Shown here: positions 61,874 to 64,000 of the stretch, in pieces
How positions within the stretch are numbered: position 1 is the first letter of the stretch
Layout: each line of letters opens with the position of its first letter
Assembly (NCBI GenBank): GCA_900555635.1
Contig: USLU01000008.1
Location: 68,559 to 132,558 of the forward strand
Direction of reading: 5' to 3'
Length of the DNA stretch: 64,000 nt
From: an uncultured Bacteroides sp.
GTDB lineage: Bacteria > Bacteroidota > Bacteroidia > Bacteroidales > Bacteroidaceae
Notes under the pieces: model-generated
What the model saw: the letters and a program-made list of their open reading frames with translations, nothing else
What the model was told of the DNA's origin: nothing
Databases searched by the model: none
Made by a program: the position numbers and the translations under genes

Positions 61874-62395
61874 ATGAAAAACAAGATCGTGTTATTGGCA
61901 TTGTTTGCTGTTCTTTCTGTAGGAATGGCTGCACAGGAGAGTATTCACTTTGTAGCCGGCACACCCACTCAGGAAGGACTAAGCCGTAAAAATGCCGCGG
62001 CGTTGAAGTTGAAAGTGGAACAGATACTGGCTCGGAATAATGCAGGAACGGCATCGAAGAGCAACGTTTATGTGATTCAGCCGGAATTGGCTCTTGGAGA
62101 AACAAAACGTACCGAAGGCCTGGTGCGAAACGTGACACTGGTTACCGGAGAACTTTCTCTGACTGCCCGTAATCGGGAAGACGGCAGCACGTATGCTACT
62201 GTGGCCATGGAAGTACAAGGTGATACCAACGAAGGCGAAGAACAAGCCATTGCCGCACTAATCTCTCAGATTAAGGTGACCGACCGTGCTTTTGTTCGTT
62301 TCATCCGTACAGCCCGCAAGCGGATTGCAGAGGCTGCTGCCAAGGCGTCCGTTGAATCGGCTGAAGATAATAACCAAGAAGGAGGAAATGAATGA
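61874..62395 (+). CDS. Exported hypothetical protein of the same operon
   Basis: 173 residues. A clear signal peptide (MKNKIVLLALFAVLSVGMAAQ) and a compact mature domain with a Lys/Ala-rich helix followed by beta-like sequence and an Ala/Glu-rich C-terminal tail. No family recognised. It lies 11 bases after the preceding gene, and its stop overlaps the next start (TGATG), so translation is coupled. Confidence 0.75.
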   Translation: MKNKIVLLALFAVLSVGMAAQESIHFVAGTPTQEGLSRKNAAALKLKVEQILARNNAGTASKSNVYVIQPELALGETKRTEGLVRNVTLVTGELSLTARNREDGSTYATVAMEVQGDTNEGEEQAIAALISQIKVTDRAFVRFIRTARKRIAEAAAKASVESAEDNNQEGGNE

Positions 62396-63339
62396 TGAAA
62401 ACACTTCGGATCTTCCTTATTGCCGCCGCATTGATTGGCTTTGGTATCACAACTTTGTTTGCCCAACAATATAAAGTAATTGAGAAGAGCGACAAGAAAG
62501 CCCCAGTGTGGTATGAATCCGCTGAATCGGGCTATATGGTGGCTTCTGCCGAGGCGGGTAACATGGAAGAAGCTCGTCGGCAATGCTTGGAGAGCATAAA
62601 ACGGCAAATAATACAGTCTATTGCACAGAATATTGAGTTTTCAGACTCCCATACCGTAAATCAGGTCACCGGTACTGGTGACCGCATTACTGAGTTTGTA
62701 GACCGCTATACGGCGGAAGGTTCAACCAAAGCGGCTTCTCTTCCATTTATCAAAGGCATCTCTTTATCAAAGGTGGACGGTTCATATTGGGAAAAACGCC
62801 AAGAGAAGAAAAGCGGAAAGATTACCTATTGTTATGCTGTACGCTATCCTTTTCCCGAAAGTCAGCATAAAGCTTTGATTGCTGAATTTGAGCAACAGGA
62901 TCGTGAAATGGAAGACCTGATAAAGAGCATGGAAACTCATGTTCCTGCTATAACTTCGGTAGAAGAAATCGATCAATGTATTACAAAGATGAGTCCTGCT
63001 GTGGAGTATTTCTTTGATAAGACACGTCGCGAATGGGCAGAAGGTGTGATGCAGACTTATCGTAAATTACCCGCATCTATTACAGTAGAAAGCAAAGCGA
63101 ATGGAAAAGACGCTTGCCTGGTTAGTTTGTATCTGAATGGGAAAAGAATCACTACTTCCGTTATGCCTAAACTGACATCTAATTGTGCTTCACAGTTGAA
63201 GGCTATCCCCCGTGGAGAAGATATTTTGCTAACTTATAACAGCGAAGATTGCTTGGAGGATGAAGAAAACTTCATAGAACTTACGTTCAAGATGCCGGGC
63301 AAGTCATTGAAGCATAAGTTCTATTTTAATCTAGAGTAG
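62395..63339 (+). CDS. Exported LPP20/FlgP-like protein
   Basis: 314 residues from MKTLRIFLIAA (one codon earlier is possible). Signal peptide to about TLFAQ. The N-terminal domain (SGYMVASAEAGNMEEARRQCLESIKRQI, then IEFSDSHTVNQ) has the Ala-rich helix and YxA-type start of LPP20/FlgP proteins. The C-terminal half is an added domain rich in beta-structure (ITVESKANGKDACLVSLYLNG). Last gene of the operon. Confidence 0.72.
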   Translation: MKTLRIFLIAAALIGFGITTLFAQQYKVIEKSDKKAPVWYESAESGYMVASAEAGNMEEARRQCLESIKRQIIQSIAQNIEFSDSHTVNQVTGTGDRITEFVDRYTAEGSTKAASLPFIKGISLSKVDGSYWEKRQEKKSGKITYCYAVRYPFPESQHKALIAEFEQQDREMEDLIKSMETHVPAITSVEEIDQCITKMSPAVEYFFDKTRREWAEGVMQTYRKLPASITVESKANGKDACLVSLYLNGKRITTSVMPKLTSNCASQLKAIPRGEDILLTYNSEDCLEDEENFIELTFKMPGKSLKHKFYFNLE

Positions 63340-63381
63340 TCTGAATACTCTTGAGTGCGAATAGTGCAGGCTAGGGTTGCT

Positions 63382-63780
63382 TTATTCTTGAGCCAGCTGT
63401 TTCACTTCACCGTTTTCTTTTTCGAATCTGTATTTGCCTCCTTTTTCGCTCAATTCGAATAAGGAGAGCTTTTCAGTTGCATTGTCTACTATCATCAATG
63501 CGCTTTGTTCGGAGAAGCGTTTCACTTCTACGGTGAAAGGTTCTTCCGCAATCTTCTGATTTACGAGTAGGCTATCATTTATCATCAAAGAAAGTGAATC
63601 TCCGGTGAAACCTTTCGTCAGGGTGATGGTGTATGTTTCTATAAAATTCCGTTCGCCATTCTTCTGTTGCTGCAAACGCATGCTCATATAAACGAAGATT
63701 ACAACCACGAAAATTACGGCAAAAGCCAGGATGCCGTTGCCTATCATGAACTGTTTGTTAGTATTCAGACGGTGTGCCAT
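63382..63780 (-). CDS. Small membrane-anchored hypothetical protein
   Basis: 133 residues from MAHRLNTNKQ. One N-terminal transmembrane segment (about 13-34, with FAVIFVVVIFVYM) and a periplasmic beta-rich domain (TYTITLTKGFTGDSLSLMIND). No family recognised. Its 3' end faces the LPP20-like operon, 42 bases away. Confidence 0.75.
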   Translation of the reverse strand: MAHRLNTNKQFMIGNGILAFAVIFVVVIFVYMSMRLQQQKNGERNFIETYTITLTKGFTGDSLSLMINDSLLVNQKIAEEPFTVEVKRFSEQSALMIVDNATEKLSLFELSEKGGKYRFEKENGEVKQLAQE

Positions 63781-63805
63781 AGAGTTGAAGTGTTTAAGAA
63801 TGATG

Positions 63806-63813
63806 CAAATGTA
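63806..63813 (-). promoter_or_regulatory. -7 element TACATTTG for the small membrane protein
   Basis: The plus strand reads CAAATGTA, 25 bases upstream of the start. Confidence 0.5.
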
Positions 63814-63945
63814 ACGAATTAATCTGAACAATTATACTAGTCAGGGGAACATTCGGTGCATTTCAGAAGGATTTTGAGCTAAATGCTAATTAGCGCAATG
63901 ATTAATAAGAGTAACGTGTAAATGATGAATGAGAGTAACTGTATT

Positions 63946-63978
63946 GGAGGTGTGTCAAAATGCACATCTCCTTTTTTT
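63946..63978 (+). terminator. Intrinsic terminator near the window end
   Basis: GGAGGTGTG (63946-63954) pairs with CACATCTCC (63963-63971, one G-T pair) and is followed by TTTTTTT. No plus-strand gene in the last 160 bases ends here, so it may belong to a small RNA or a gene beyond the window. Confidence 0.65.
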
Positions 63979-64000
63979 ACGCACAAAGCCCCGACTTTCA

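Noticed and set aside
1..64000. tRNA, rRNA or known riboswitch genes
   Set aside because: I found no cloverleaf with the TTCGA-type T-loop, no rRNA core sequence and no recognisable riboswitch leader. A covariance-model scan would be needed to exclude divergent cases.

Overview
The window is a chromosomal segment of a gut Bacteroides (Bacteroidota). This is read from three things: the gene content (a GH3-like protein, a second MnmA, S1 sulfatase, sulfatase-type transferases, a DUF2807 protein), the near absence of Shine-Dalgarno sequences, and many copies of the Bacteroides -7 promoter element TAnnTTTG, sometimes with TTTG 19-20 bp upstream. The species cannot be fixed by eye. No rRNA, tRNA, CRISPR array or intact mobile element was seen. 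The only mobile DNA is a decayed IS5-type transposase.

Layout. (1) 1-15.6 kb is mostly housekeeping: the 3' part of a sulfatase, a patatin/beta-barrel protein, a DNA alkyltransferase, cysS, mnmA, a GH3-like enzyme, a Gfo/Idh/MocA oxidoreductase, a phosphofructokinase, the acpP-fabF-rnc operon, purN and pdxB. (2) 15.7-43.7 kb is a large surface-glycan (lipooligosaccharide/LPS type) locus. It holds about a dozen glycosyltransferases of several folds (GT2, GT4, GT8, GT9, GT32), a UDP-uronate epimerase-like enzyme, the heptose genes gmhA-gmhB-hldE, a Kdo-kinase-like protein, a LicD/nucleotidyltransferase/PLP-enzyme operon, a TagB-like transferase and two LtaS-like membrane sulfatase-fold transferases. 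Inside it sits an AT-rich insert with the IS relic and a MACPF lipoprotein of the Bacteroides antimicrobial-toxin type. (3) 43.9-47.9 kb carries an MsbA-like ABC exporter. Its promoter and 5' end are duplicated as a mutated relic, and a subtilisin-like lipoprotein gene lies between the relic and the intact gene. (4) 47.9-52.5 kb has a seven-unit array of palindromic 22-23 bp repeats, RNase HI, and a two-gene operon joining a TIR domain to a methyltransferase-like domain and an acetyltransferase to a methylthioribose-kinase-like domain. A nitroreductase follows. (5) 52.6-64 kb holds aroK, speA, argB, an ECF sigma factor with a likely anti-sigma protein, a truncated lipoprotein, a DUF2807 protein, a YgjP-type metalloprotease and a four-gene envelope operon with CsgG-like and LPP20-like members.

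How it fits together. The glycan locus can make and phosphorylate heptose, assemble a branched oligosaccharide, attach phospho-substituents, and may export lipid-linked product through the MsbA-like protein. The MACPF gene within it matches the known link between Bacteroides MACPF toxins and replacement of LPS-glycan genes. The best candidates for undescribed biology are the TIR-methyltransferase / GNAT-MtnK pair, the PLP-enzyme/nucleotidyltransferase/LicD operon (a possible phospho-amino-alcohol route), the FlgO/FlgT/FlgP-like operon in a lineage without flagella, and two repeat families (the palindromic array at 48.0 kb and a hairpin element present near 4.0 and 55.2 kb).
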